This document shows positions 24,077 through 33,166 of a stretch of DNA of 64,000 nt, piece after piece. The DNA comes from Bog-950 sp964615305 (lineage in GTDB: Bacteria > Bacteroidota > Bacteroidia > Chitinophagales > LD1), in NCBI GenBank assembly GCA_964615305.1, contig CAZTNA010000017.1, positions 1 through 64,000 on the forward strand, in the 5' to 3' direction. The position numbers were made by a program, and so were the translations under genes. Position 1 is the stretch's first letter, and each line of letters opens with the position of its first letter. The notes beneath the pieces are model-generated. The model had not been told where the DNA came from. It saw only the letters and a list, made by a program, of their open reading frames with translations, and made no database searches.

Positions 24077-26257
24077 ATGCACAACTCCGAATTTGAATTA
24101 GCTAAACAGTTTGCGCTTTACACCAACAAGCATTTTTTCCTTACCGGTAAAGCCGGTTCGGGCAAAACCACTTTGCTGAAAGAGATTGCCAAACAAACTA
24201 CCAAAAATTTTGTGGTGGTGGCACCTACCGGTGTAGCGGCTATCAATGCAGGCGGGGTTACCATTCATTCGCAATTCAATTTGCCGCTTACTTCATTTAT
24301 TCCCAGCAGCGATTCGGTGAACCTCAACCTCATTACCAATCGCAGGGCATTGGTAGAACACATGCAGTTTCGTAAAGACAAGCGAAAAGTCATTCAGGAA
24401 ATGGAATTGCTCATAGTTGATGAAGTGAGCATGGTGCGTGCAGATATTCTCGATGCGGTGGACTTTGTCATGCGTACCGTTCGCAGAAACCAAAAACCTT
24501 TTGGCGGTGTGCAGCTAATGCTGATTGGCGATATGCACCAGCTACCACCGGTAGTAAAAGACCAGGAATGGACGGTTCTTAAAAACTATTACACCAGTCC
24601 ATATTTTTTCGATTCAATAGTCTGGAAACAGTTAGATGCTGCAGAAATTGAACTCAAAAAAATCTATCGCCAAACCGACAGACGGTTTTTGAGTTTGCTC
24701 AACAACATTCGTCATCAGCAATTAGATGAAGGTGATTACGAAGCGCTGAAGGAACGTTACCAGCCCGGTTTTAAACCAACCGAAGAAGGATACATTCTAC
24801 TTTCAACACATAACAACAAAGTAAACGCCATCAATCAGGGTGAGTTGCAGAAATTAAATAACCGCACTTATGCCTATGAGGCGGAAATCACAGGCGATTT
24901 CCCGGAGCATATTTACCCCTGTGAGCGCGAACTTTTTTTAAAAGAAAGTGCGCAGGTAATGTTCACTCGCAATGATTCGGTGGACGGAAGATATTACAAC
25001 GGCAAACTTGCTACGGTAAAAAAGCTCACCTACGATAGCGTAACCGTTACCTTTCACAGCAACAACGAAGATTTTTTGCTGAAGAAAGAACTTTGGGAGA
25101 ACATTTCATACACCGTTGACCAAACCACCGACAAAATTGATAAAGATGTTACAGGCACATTCAGCCAATATCCGCTGCGGTTAGCTTGGGCAATTACCAT
25201 TCATAAAAGCCAGGGACTAACTTTCGATAAAGTGATTATTGATGCGGGAAGTTCCTTTGCTGCCGGGCAGGTGTATGTAGCGCTTTCGCGCTGCAGAACC
25301 TTAGAAGGAATTGTTTTGCATTCGCTCATTACCCAAAACTCGCTGCATGGCGATTTGAAGATTACCGAGTTCAGCGAAGCGCACCACAGCGAAGCCGAAC
25401 TGGAAAATGTGTTGGAAGAAGCAAAAGTGGAGTTTGCGAATCAGCAACTGAAAAAACTTTTCGATTTCAATAAACTCCGCGAGCGCGTAGGCGACTGGAA
25501 AGAAAATCTGTTTGAAAAAGAAATACCCGATAAAGAAGCAGCGCTGGCACTCTTCGATAATATTGCTTCACAAATTGAAACCATTGTTTCTACTTCCGAA
25601 AAATTTGAGCGTGAGCTGAACCGCTTGCTCGCAGATTTTAATAAGGATAAACGGAATATAGTTCCATTGAAACAACGAAGTGTTAAAGCCATTGATTATT
25701 TCACTGAAAATATTTTCAACCAACTTATTGCTCCGCTGCACGAACACATTTTAGCCATGGCTTTCAAAAGCAAGGTAAAAAAATATGTAACTCAAGTGCA
25801 GTATGTGCAAGACAGTTTCTGGAAAAAAGTAAGTGAACTTTACAACGCGCACTTTATGGGTGAAAAACTCTTTACCGGTGAGGTAAAATACAGTAAGGAG
25901 AAGTTGAAAAGCGTTCAGAGTTCAGTTACCAGCGGCAAAAAAGAAAAGGGCGGCACGTATAAAGACACGCTTGAACTATACAAACAAGGGAAAACTATTG
26001 AAGAGATTGCTGAACTGCGCTCGCTAACTGTAGGCACTATTAAAGGGCATTACGCCAAATGGATTCTCACCGGTGATATTGATATATACAATGCACTGCC
26101 TGCTGAAATCATCAATCCTGTAAAAGCATATTTGTTAGACAGCAACGAAAAGAGTGTTAGCGCAGTGTTTCGCAAGTTTGGTGACAAGTATGATGGTAGC
26201 GATGTAAGGATGATTTTAAATCACGTGCTTAGTGTTCTGTCTAAAACCTCGGCCTGA
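24077..26257 (+). CDS. PIF1-like helicase with C-terminal helix-turn-helix domain
   Basis: The 726-residue protein has an SF1B/PIF1-RRM3-like motor: Walker A LTGKAGSGKTTLL (K30), VVAPTGVAAINAGGVTIHS, Walker B LLIVDEVSMV, the GDMHQLPPV motif, and near 370-410 AWAITIHKSQGLTFDKVIID with VYVALSRCR (motifs V and VI). The C-terminal part contains a short domain beginning YKDTLELYKQGKTIEEIA and ending GTIKGHYAKW, typical of the HTH_40 module found at the end of some bacterial helicases. The last ~40 residues match a gene remnant at 30780-30896. Its stop overlaps the next start by 1 nt (TGATG). Likely role: DNA unwinding in repair or replication. Confidence 0.92.
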   Translation: MHNSEFELAKQFALYTNKHFFLTGKAGSGKTTLLKEIAKQTTKNFVVVAPTGVAAINAGGVTIHSQFNLPLTSFIPSSDSVNLNLITNRRALVEHMQFRKDKRKVIQEMELLIVDEVSMVRADILDAVDFVMRTVRRNQKPFGGVQLMLIGDMHQLPPVVKDQEWTVLKNYYTSPYFFDSIVWKQLDAAEIELKKIYRQTDRRFLSLLNNIRHQQLDEGDYEALKERYQPGFKPTEEGYILLSTHNNKVNAINQGELQKLNNRTYAYEAEITGDFPEHIYPCERELFLKESAQVMFTRNDSVDGRYYNGKLATVKKLTYDSVTVTFHSNNEDFLLKKELWENISYTVDQTTDKIDKDVTGTFSQYPLRLAWAITIHKSQGLTFDKVIIDAGSSFAAGQVYVALSRCRTLEGIVLHSLITQNSLHGDLKITEFSEAHHSEAELENVLEEAKVEFANQQLKKLFDFNKLRERVGDWKENLFEKEIPDKEAALALFDNIASQIETIVSTSEKFERELNRLLADFNKDKRNIVPLKQRSVKAIDYFTENIFNQLIAPLHEHILAMAFKSKVKKYVTQVQYVQDSFWKKVSELYNAHFMGEKLFTGEVKYSKEKLKSVQSSVTSGKKEKGGTYKDTLELYKQGKTIEEIAELRSLTVGTIKGHYAKWILTGDIDIYNALPAEIINPVKAYLLDSNEKSVSAVFRKFGDKYDGSDVRMILNHVLSVLSKTSA

Positions 26258-26508
26258 TGAAAATAAAATTGCTACCGGTGGTTACCATTGTAGCCATTAT
26301 CTTGCTTATGCCATCATGCAAACGCGTATTCGTTTGTGGCTGCAGCGCATATCAAACTACACCTGACAGTATTGGTATTTATATAGATACTTTTTCCGAC
26401 AGATTTAAAGCATATAAACCTGAAGCTGAAGATTATTGCAAAGAAGAATTTACGGATTCTCTAAACAGACAGTTTGGTGTAAACAACACTCAGTGCTTTG
26501 TAAACTGA
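26257..26508 (+). CDS. Small lipoprotein
   Basis: The 83-residue product has a hydrophobic N-terminus with lipobox-like LLMPSC (Cys at residue 21). The mature part has six more Cys residues, unusual for so short a protein. No known family. The start overlaps the helicase stop by one base, so its translation is coupled to an apparently unrelated DNA-acting protein; the functional meaning is unclear. Confidence 0.7.
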   Translation: MKIKLLPVVTIVAIILLMPSCKRVFVCGCSAYQTTPDSIGIYIDTFSDRFKAYKPEAEDYCKEEFTDSLNRQFGVNNTQCFVN

Positions 26509-26538
26509 GTAGGGATGTAGGTCTAAGGGCAGAGAAAA

Positions 26539-28014
26539 TTACAAACCCGAAATTTTACGGTTAACCCAACTTTCAAAGTCTCGGAAATTGTGTTCGGTTG
26601 AAGAACGTCTAAACAAAGACAACTTTTCTTGAATGTCGTTGAACTTTTCTTTCAACTCTTTTTTGTCGCGGGCTGAACTCAGTTTTTCGAAAAACAAAAT
26701 GATTTGCCGTTCACCCTCGTTTAGTATGCTGTGCTTTTTAAACCAGTCCATCACATTCTTGCTTTGGTTTTTCAGCAATTCCATATTGCGTATCTCATAC
26801 TGAATCATCAGCCACGTAATCCGTGTGCGGGGGCCTGCTGTGTTTAATACCTTCATTTCTAATTGTTCATTGAACAGTTGTATGCACTCACCCCACTTTT
26901 CGGCCTGAAAGTGTATGCGCAGCAAATTAAATACAGCGCGGTGGCTGATGATTACGTTCATACGTGGCTTTTCTTCCAGCCACCATTTTTTGTGTTGCTC
27001 ATAAAATGCCAATGCTTTTTTGCTCTCAATTTCAAATTCGGCAAAGTAGTCGAGCATAAACATGAAATACTCCTGACGAATACTCAGTTTGTTGTAGTAA
27101 TCTTTCTTGGTCAGCGCTTCGTATTTCTTCATCATCTTGTCACATAGAGAGCGGTTGTGCTCATGTAAACCAATTTCCAGAATATCAATAAACACCCCGT
27201 AATAAGTTACCTGCCATTCGCGTGTTGAACGTTCATGTTTCTCAAGATAAACCATGAATTTTTCCGCCATCGCAAGTGCTTTGCTCCACTTGCCCAACAC
27301 AGTAAGATAGCGGTAATTGCTTTTTACAAAGTAATGCTTTGCACGAAAGCTCAACGCCTTTTTTTCATCCTTCAGCAGCGGATTCTGCATCAACTTATCT
27401 AGCTCATTACGATTTTCTTTCTTCTCTAAAAGTTTGGCATCGGCAAAAAAACGGTTGGTCTCTATTTGCAGCGTTTCGTATTGCAGGTAGTTTAGCAATA
27501 CTTCCGCGTGCTGTGTCGCCTCATTACTATTCTTAATCAAATCATCTACATCAAACTCGCGTAGTAATCTGGTAACTATTAAGTTTTTCTGTCTTGTCAA
27601 ATGCGGCAACAGCGTCAGCGTATTCATTTCCTGCATTTTCGCCAGCGTTTTTTCATATTGCTGAAGTGCCAGCTTCATCAGGTTTCTGCGCATCAGTATT
27701 TCAGTGCGCCCTATCATGCGCTCTATGTTCAACATGTCGTCTTCATCTGCATGTTGGCTATGCAGGGCATCCAGGATTTTGTCGTACAAATAATTTTTGG
27801 CTACCGAAAGCTGATTGACAAACGCATGGCCTTTAAATTTCTTCTTCAGGGCTTCTTCATCATACGCTTCCTGCTCGTCAATAGCGTCAAATAAAATTTC
27901 GTAGCTGTTTTCGCGTTCAACGGCATACACACGGCTTTGCTGCTTAAAGTATTTTTTCTCCTGCGGGCTTAGAGATTTTATGAGTTGGAATAAATCGGTG
28001 GATGGTGTTTTCAC
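26539..28014 (-). CDS. Bacteroidota helical-repeat protein, paralog of 20528-21955
   Basis: A 491-residue helical protein without signal peptide. Its first ~80 residues align with those of the protein at 20528-21955 (see shared LSPQEKKYF / MSPAEKKLF start and FVNQLSVAKNYLYDKIL block), and the rest has a similar layout of helix pairs rich in L, K and E. I know no function for this family. The two paralogs have the same orientation about 4.6 kb apart, separated by three plus-strand cargo/cupin/helicase genes and a lipoprotein, so they are not a simple tandem duplication. Confidence 0.8.
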   Translation of the reverse strand: MKTPSTDLFQLIKSLSPQEKKYFKQQSRVYAVERENSYEILFDAIDEQEAYDEEALKKKFKGHAFVNQLSVAKNYLYDKILDALHSQHADEDDMLNIERMIGRTEILMRRNLMKLALQQYEKTLAKMQEMNTLTLLPHLTRQKNLIVTRLLREFDVDDLIKNSNEATQHAEVLLNYLQYETLQIETNRFFADAKLLEKKENRNELDKLMQNPLLKDEKKALSFRAKHYFVKSNYRYLTVLGKWSKALAMAEKFMVYLEKHERSTREWQVTYYGVFIDILEIGLHEHNRSLCDKMMKKYEALTKKDYYNKLSIRQEYFMFMLDYFAEFEIESKKALAFYEQHKKWWLEEKPRMNVIISHRAVFNLLRIHFQAEKWGECIQLFNEQLEMKVLNTAGPRTRITWLMIQYEIRNMELLKNQSKNVMDWFKKHSILNEGERQIILFFEKLSSARDKKELKEKFNDIQEKLSLFRRSSTEHNFRDFESWVNRKISGL

Positions 28015-28157
28015 TTTTCTAAGTTATGAAGTTTTTTCCTCTTGATAAGGTTTTGGCTTGTGCGCATGTTTGCATCGCAATAAATTTCTGAAACCAAAAC
28101 CAAATTTTCATGAAACCAATTCTTACAACTCAAGCACCATTTCTTTATGGAAGGTGT

Positions 28158-30707
28158 ATGACAAAGCAATTTTTTCTCTTGTGTCTTGTGTCTTCTGTCT
28201 GTTGCCTTTTACATGCTCAGGCCCTTAGCGGCACCAAACTAATTACCAATACCGGCAATGGCGACTACCTTTCACCCTATGATGCTGCACAAGATTGTAT
28301 CAGCAAAGGCATAGCCAACGGTGGAGTTATTTTTAATGTGCCGGCAGGCGAGAGTTTTGTAGACGGTATGTATTTCCCTGTTGCATTTCCAAGCAGTGCC
28401 GATAAGCCTGTTACTTTTCGCAAGTTTGGTAATGGTGCTAACCCCATCATTTATGTTTCAGGCGTAAGTAATCCAACCACGCAAGGAGGGTATTATGTAG
28501 GCGATGCCGGTATCTTTATTGACCGTGCCGACTATCTCACCTTCGATGGGTTGGATATCAGAACTATGCCTGTTCCGGCATTCCCGCAGGAAAAACTCGA
28601 ATTCGGGTTTATACTTTATAAAACCAATACCAATGCCTGCGAGCATATTACCATTCGTAATTGCGGCATAACACTCGACCGCTCGCAGGATAAAACAGTG
28701 GGCATTTATGCCCCCGAGTCAGACTGGGACACGCATAGCTCGCTTCAACCCCAACCCGGTGGTGCGCATAATTATCTGTCTATAGAGAACAATCACATTT
28801 CGGGTGCCGAAAACGGTATTTTGCTGGGAGCGTCTACAGGTTCGCAGATGTCTAATCCCGATAAAAACATCACCATCAACGGCAATGTAATAGACCAAAT
28901 GAACGCTCGCTACAATTTTTGCACAGGTATTAGTGTTCCACATTCCGATTCACTAATTATTTCTAACTGTAGTATATCTACTGATGAAATAGGCCGGCAC
29001 GGAACACATGCTATTTTGTTGAGTAATACTGCGGGTACCGTAAGTATTTTCAACGACACCATTTCTGTTCAGGATTCAGTCGAAACTATAGGCATTTCCC
29101 TGCAGTATTACAGTACACAAGGAACTGCCGAAGTGCATCACAACGTACTTACTAACTGTTTGTTCATGTACAAAGCACCGTTTCAAAATGGTGCTAGTGG
29201 TGTAGGCATTCAGGCATGGGCTACTATTCCACGTCTTTTCATTCATCACAATATCGTTACCGAAAACTATTTCGAACGTCAGATGGGTTTTCTGGGCCGT
29301 TCGGCTGCCATACAAATAATAGGAAACGGTACAAAGGCGTATGTAGAAAACAATACCATTAGCGGGAATCACCTCCACTACAGCATCGGAGAGTTTTACG
29401 GCATTAATGCCTATGGCAAGTATGATTCTATGTTTGTTAGCAGTAACTCTATTACTAATCAGTTTATTTATGAAGATGGTATTAACTCTGCCGGCTTTTA
29501 CGGCATTGGCGGAAACGAGCCGGCACTGAACACCGTGTTCGATACATCAGTACACGTTTATGAAAATAACCTCATAGAACAGCAGGATACCGGTCGTTAT
29601 CTGTTAGGTATTTCTAATCGAAACATCAGGCATTGCATAATACGCGGAAACACTGTCCGCAATTTTGTTACATCCAATACAGCTTGTGGTATAAGTGTAA
29701 ATAACGATAACGCAAACCTGGGGATAGAAACCACTATTAGTGGAAACAGCATTTACAACATGAAAGGAAACGGGGAACTTGCCAATGGTAATATTACAGG
29801 TATCTCTGTGTTTTCGTCAAACACAGCCCACAACAGTTTTGCTTACTCCATTACCAACAACATGATTAGTGGCTTTAGCAATTATGCAACCGAAGCGTAC
29901 GGTATTCGTGCTTCAGTTATGCTGCAACCTGTAAACATATTGCACAACACAGTTAACCTTAAAGCATCAGATATATCCAACGATGAATTATGTGCTGGGA
30001 TGTATTTATACGGTTCTTCCACAGCCAAAAACACTTTGTTGTCTAACAACATTCTTCGCGTAACAGGTACAGTTACCGGCACTCAAAAATGTGTGGCACT
30101 AATACTGCCAATGTGCGAGCAAATACTCGATAGCGCTAGTAACTACAATAACTTTTATGTCTCACCTATCGATACTTTTCATTTTGTGGGTGGAGGAAGT
30201 TGTTTTGGATCTTTAGATTCTCTTTTGCCTGATTTAAATGCATTGAAGACGCACTTAGATTACAGCAACAACAGTAGCATAAGTACAAACGTTGTTTTTG
30301 TAAACAATGATACAGATTTGCATTTAAGCGGGGCATCTGTCACCAATGCTGCTCTGAAAAAACCTCGTGCTATAGTTCTTACAGATTTCGATGGCGAAAC
30401 CCGTCCCGTTCAAACGTTTATTGGTGCCGATGAACCCGCGCAGCCTACAACTACCGAAGAAGTAAGCGCAGATAACATTCAGTGGGTATTGTATCCCAAT
30501 CCGGTTAATGATATTATGAATATTCACGCAGGCCAAACCGTATCGCAACTTTCAGTACTTGACCTGCAAGGTAGAGTAATTTTTACGGAAGAAAACTTGA
30601 GTGCTGAAACTGTCTCTGTGAGCACATCACAACTTGAAGCAGGAACTTATTTCTGTGTTGTAAAAACAGAAAACGGAACAGCCGTCAGAAAGTTTATAAA
30701 ACAGTAA
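28158..30707 (+). CDS. Right-handed beta-helix secreted protein with T9SS type A sorting domain
   Basis: I place the start at ATG 28158, where a signal peptide begins (MTKQFFLLCLVSS, cleaved after HAQ); an ATG at 28110 adds 16 residues with no purpose. The ~750-residue body has repeated N-x-I-x-[GN] and VxxNxI strands typical of parallel beta-helices, with an early GGVIFNVPAGESF like pectate-lyase-type turns. Ligand is unknown. The tail (VLYPNPVNDIMNIHAGQ ... ending AVRKFIKQ) is a type A T9SS domain. A strong terminator follows at 30736-30774. Confidence 0.88.
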   Translation: MTKQFFLLCLVSSVCCLLHAQALSGTKLITNTGNGDYLSPYDAAQDCISKGIANGGVIFNVPAGESFVDGMYFPVAFPSSADKPVTFRKFGNGANPIIYVSGVSNPTTQGGYYVGDAGIFIDRADYLTFDGLDIRTMPVPAFPQEKLEFGFILYKTNTNACEHITIRNCGITLDRSQDKTVGIYAPESDWDTHSSLQPQPGGAHNYLSIENNHISGAENGILLGASTGSQMSNPDKNITINGNVIDQMNARYNFCTGISVPHSDSLIISNCSISTDEIGRHGTHAILLSNTAGTVSIFNDTISVQDSVETIGISLQYYSTQGTAEVHHNVLTNCLFMYKAPFQNGASGVGIQAWATIPRLFIHHNIVTENYFERQMGFLGRSAAIQIIGNGTKAYVENNTISGNHLHYSIGEFYGINAYGKYDSMFVSSNSITNQFIYEDGINSAGFYGIGGNEPALNTVFDTSVHVYENNLIEQQDTGRYLLGISNRNIRHCIIRGNTVRNFVTSNTACGISVNNDNANLGIETTISGNSIYNMKGNGELANGNITGISVFSSNTAHNSFAYSITNNMISGFSNYATEAYGIRASVMLQPVNILHNTVNLKASDISNDELCAGMYLYGSSTAKNTLLSNNILRVTGTVTGTQKCVALILPMCEQILDSASNYNNFYVSPIDTFHFVGGGSCFGSLDSLLPDLNALKTHLDYSNNSSISTNVVFVNNDTDLHLSGASVTNAALKKPRAIVLTDFDGETRPVQTFIGADEPAQPTTTEEVSADNIQWVLYPNPVNDIMNIHAGQTVSQLSVLDLQGRVIFTEENLSAETVSVSTSQLEAGTYFCVVKTENGTAVRKFIKQ

Positions 30708-30735
30708 ATACGGTTTAAAGAATTGGTTTCAGAAA

Positions 30736-30774
30736 ATCCCCGTGAGGTGCTCGCACTTCCGGGGATAGTTTTTT
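30736..30774 (+). terminator. Rho-independent terminator
   Basis: ATCCCCG (30736-30742) pairs with CGGGGAT (30760-30766), with a GTGC/GCAC inner stem, followed by six T. It terminates the beta-helix gene and directly adjoins a helicase remnant. Confidence 0.88.
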
Positions 30775-30779
30775 CGCGC

Positions 30780-30896
30780 GTTAAGGTTTTTACCGACAGC
30801 AGCGAAAAAACCGTGGCAGCCGCGTTTAAAAAGTTTGGTGATAAGTATGACGGAGGTGATGTGCGGATGGTGTTGAATTTTGCACTGCAGAATTGA
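30780..30896 (+). pseudogene. Remnant of a helicase C-terminus
   Basis: A 38-codon frame ending in TGA at 30894-30896 reads VKVFTDSSEKTVAAAF then KKFGDKYDGGDVRMVLNFAL. It aligns with the last ~40 residues of the helicase at 24077-26257 (VKAYLLDSNEKSVSAVF, RKFGDKYDGSDVRMILNHVL). It has no start codon or ribosome site and begins right after the T-run of the terminator at 30736-30774. The two copies differ at many bases, so this is an old or foreign copy. It looks like the leftover 3' end of a second helicase gene. Confidence 0.75.
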
Positions 30897-30971
30897 GAAA
30901 TAACAGCAGATTTACTCTGCTAAATGTATTCCCCCCTTTACCGAACGGTTCACCATTAGTGAAACCGAATA

Positions 30972-31487
30972 CTACTTTAGCCACGAAACACCTTCGCTCC
31001 ACGATGCTCGGTTGCTCTTTGCCGTACCGTTTGCCAGGCGTTTCTTTATTATCTCGCGCAGTTCTTCGGTAGTGGAGTATTTTTCGTTTTTAAACGTGAT
31101 GGGGTTTAACTCATAGGTTACTGCCGAATCACCTCCCATAACTAAAAGGTATTCGAGTATATAAATCGGGTATGTGGTTTTGCCATCCGATGTTTTTTTC
31201 TCTACATAAAAAAGTTCGGTACCGCTGATTTTGGTGTAATAGCCCGTGTAGTTTTCGCTGCCTAATGGAGCCCACACTTTTACTTTATAGGAGTAATCTC
31301 CAAGTGGCTTAATCAGCACGCTGTCTATATCGTACCCACTCTGCCTGCAAATAAATTTTCCGCCAGACCACAGGTGCTTTGTTTCTTCTTTGCCGGGATA
31401 ACCGGGTGGCACGGAACTTTCATACGGGCAGCCGCATAATACCAACAGACAGCCAATAACTGCGGTGAATTGTATTGCTTTTTTCAT
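30972..31487 (-). CDS. Lipoprotein of unknown function
   Basis: A 171-residue protein with a lipobox-like signal (LLVLCGCPYES; lipidated Cys at about residue 18 or 20). The mature part is beta-rich with many Tyr. No family recognised. It lies 14 nt after the gene at 31502-32023 on the same strand, so the two probably form an operon of envelope proteins. Confidence 0.7.
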   Translation of the reverse strand: MKKAIQFTAVIGCLLVLCGCPYESSVPPGYPGKEETKHLWSGGKFICRQSGYDIDSVLIKPLGDYSYKVKVWAPLGSENYTGYYTKISGTELFYVEKKTSDGKTTYPIYILEYLLVMGGDSAVTYELNPITFKNEKYSTTEELREIIKKRLANGTAKSNRASWSEGVSWLK

Positions 31488-31501
31488 ATAATGGCTTTTG
31501 A

Positions 31502-32023
31502 TTAAAAAAGAAAACAGGCAAAAAACTCATCGGCCGATTTGTGGCACATATAAACGCTATCCACTTTATCATTCTTTAGTTTTATCACCAGGCAGCCATA
31601 CCCGGTTTTATAAAACACAAATACAGCATCGTTGACCGTTTCGGTTTTTATTTCTTCGCTGTTTATCAGCTTATCCGCCTGCTCAATGGTTTTGCCTAAC
31701 AGCGCCACCGACTCGGTTCCGGTAAACTCCTTGTTTACTTCAATATATCCGGCTTGGGTGAAAAAGCGGAAACCATTCTTATCGTAAAACAAACCTACCA
31801 TACATTCGTTAGGATTTGCTTCGCCAAAAAGATTTTCTGAAGTATAACAAGGCTGGGCTTTTATTATCGCTTGGTGTTCATCAACGGGCGATAATTTGCT
31901 GATTGTTCCGGTTCGGATATCTGCCACTACATTTTTACAGGCGGGTGCAGATATTGAATTTAAAGCAGCAGTTGTTTTAAACACAACTAATAAAAACGCT
32001 AACACAGGAAAACACTTTTTCAT
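31502..32023 (-). CDS. Secreted protein of unknown function
   Basis: The 173-residue product has a signal peptide (about residues 1-20, ending TTAA) and several Cys in the mature part (including ACKN, PCYT and ECMV). It looks like a small extracytoplasmic protein with disulfide bonds. No family recognised. The downstream neighbour (30972-31487) is 14 nt away and likely co-transcribed. Confidence 0.7.
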   Translation of the reverse strand: MKKCFPVLAFLLVVFKTTAALNSISAPACKNVVADIRTGTISKLSPVDEHQAIIKAQPCYTSENLFGEANPNECMVGLFYDKNGFRFFTQAGYIEVNKEFTGTESVALLGKTIEQADKLINSEEIKTETVNDAVFVFYKTGYGCLVIKLKNDKVDSVYMCHKSADEFFACFLF

Positions 32024-32170
32024 AAGTGTTCAATTTCCTCTCAAAGGTAGTAACCCAACTTCAAATTAGTATGACTTTCATCAGGTATGTTAACTAAAAT
32101 TACCTGTAGAGAAAATACCAATGGCGATAAACCTGGCAACTACATCTTAGCAGATTGAATATTACGCACT

Positions 32171-33082
32171 CTAATCTTTCACACAACGAACACTCACCCC
32201 ATTTTTTTTAGGAAACCCCTCAATGCCAATCCCATTGCCATTGTTATCTGCAACATACAGGTTAATTGGATCAAAGTCACTGCTAAGGGTAGATGACCAA
32301 AAACGAGAATAAGTGCCAAAATCGTTATCATAGTACGTGCCGTCTAAAAGTCTGAAACCTAAACTCAAAACTGTAAATCCGGTAGAGTTGGTAGGTGCAT
32401 CTGTAGGCCATGAGCTAACATCTTTTAATGCTGCGGCACTATACTCTCCACCTGCGGCAGTACGCAATGCAATAAAGTCGGCTTCGGTAGGTACACGCCA
32501 ACCGGTAGGGCAAAGTTTGCCGGTTTCAACCGCGTACCAGTTATATAATCTGCCGAAACTTTCATTGGCGGGATTGTCGTTGAAAAGCGCACAGGCTCCG
32601 GTGGTGGTGTTAGACCAATCTGTATTGTTTAGTCCCGTAGTTATAGCTGTATTATCATTGTACTTGGTCGTTTTGAGGTTCTGCTTCATCCAACATTGGT
32701 TACCAATTTTTACAACATCATATACGTTGTTGTCAATGTCAGTTACAGTAGCATCGCAGTTGCCGCCACCACTAACAGTAAATTCAGGTGTGAAAATGCA
32801 AATATCACTCTTGCAATTACCTTTTCCTGTTACTGTGCACGAATAAGTTCCGGAACCCGGATTTGCTATTGTTTGTGTGGTGGCACCCGTACTCCATTTG
32901 TATATTATATCCGATGACATATTTGTGGATACTTGCAACTCGCCCGTAGTCAGTTGGCTTATGGTAGCTGATTTTCCTTGACAGGGTGGAGGCTTTAACG
33001 GATTGCAGCCTTGTCCTTCACAGTCGCAGCAAGAGAGATAAACAGCAAGTGCTAAAAGTGTAAGTATTGTTTTTAAATCCAT
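32171..33082 (-). CDS. FISUMP-domain secreted protein
   Basis: Residues ~130-302 match the Fibrobacter succinogenes major paralogous domain: an entry stretch like DIDNNVYDVVKIGNQCWMKQN, YNWYAVETGKLCPTGWRVPT and SRFWSST ... VRCVKD. The domain is a lectin-like fold frequent in Bacteroidota surface proteins; function is not established. The N-terminus is a signal peptide, followed by a Cys-rich patch (SCCDCEGQGCNP) and a PKD/Ig-like strand region. It diverges from the gene at 33167. Confidence 0.88.
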   Translation of the reverse strand: MDLKTILTLLALAVYLSCCDCEGQGCNPLKPPPCQGKSATISQLTTGELQVSTNMSSDIIYKWSTGATTQTIANPGSGTYSCTVTGKGNCKSDICIFTPEFTVSGGGNCDATVTDIDNNVYDVVKIGNQCWMKQNLKTTKYNDNTAITTGLNNTDWSNTTTGACALFNDNPANESFGRLYNWYAVETGKLCPTGWRVPTEADFIALRTAAGGEYSAAALKDVSSWPTDAPTNSTGFTVLSLGFRLLDGTYYDNDFGTYSRFWSSTLSSDFDPINLYVADNNGNGIGIEGFPKKNGVSVRCVKD

Positions 33083-33166
33083 AACCTTAGTGTTTGGTGA
33101 AGTATCCGTGAAAATAAACTATACTTTTGAAGGCATACAAATTTCTTCAAACTCAAAATTTCAGTT

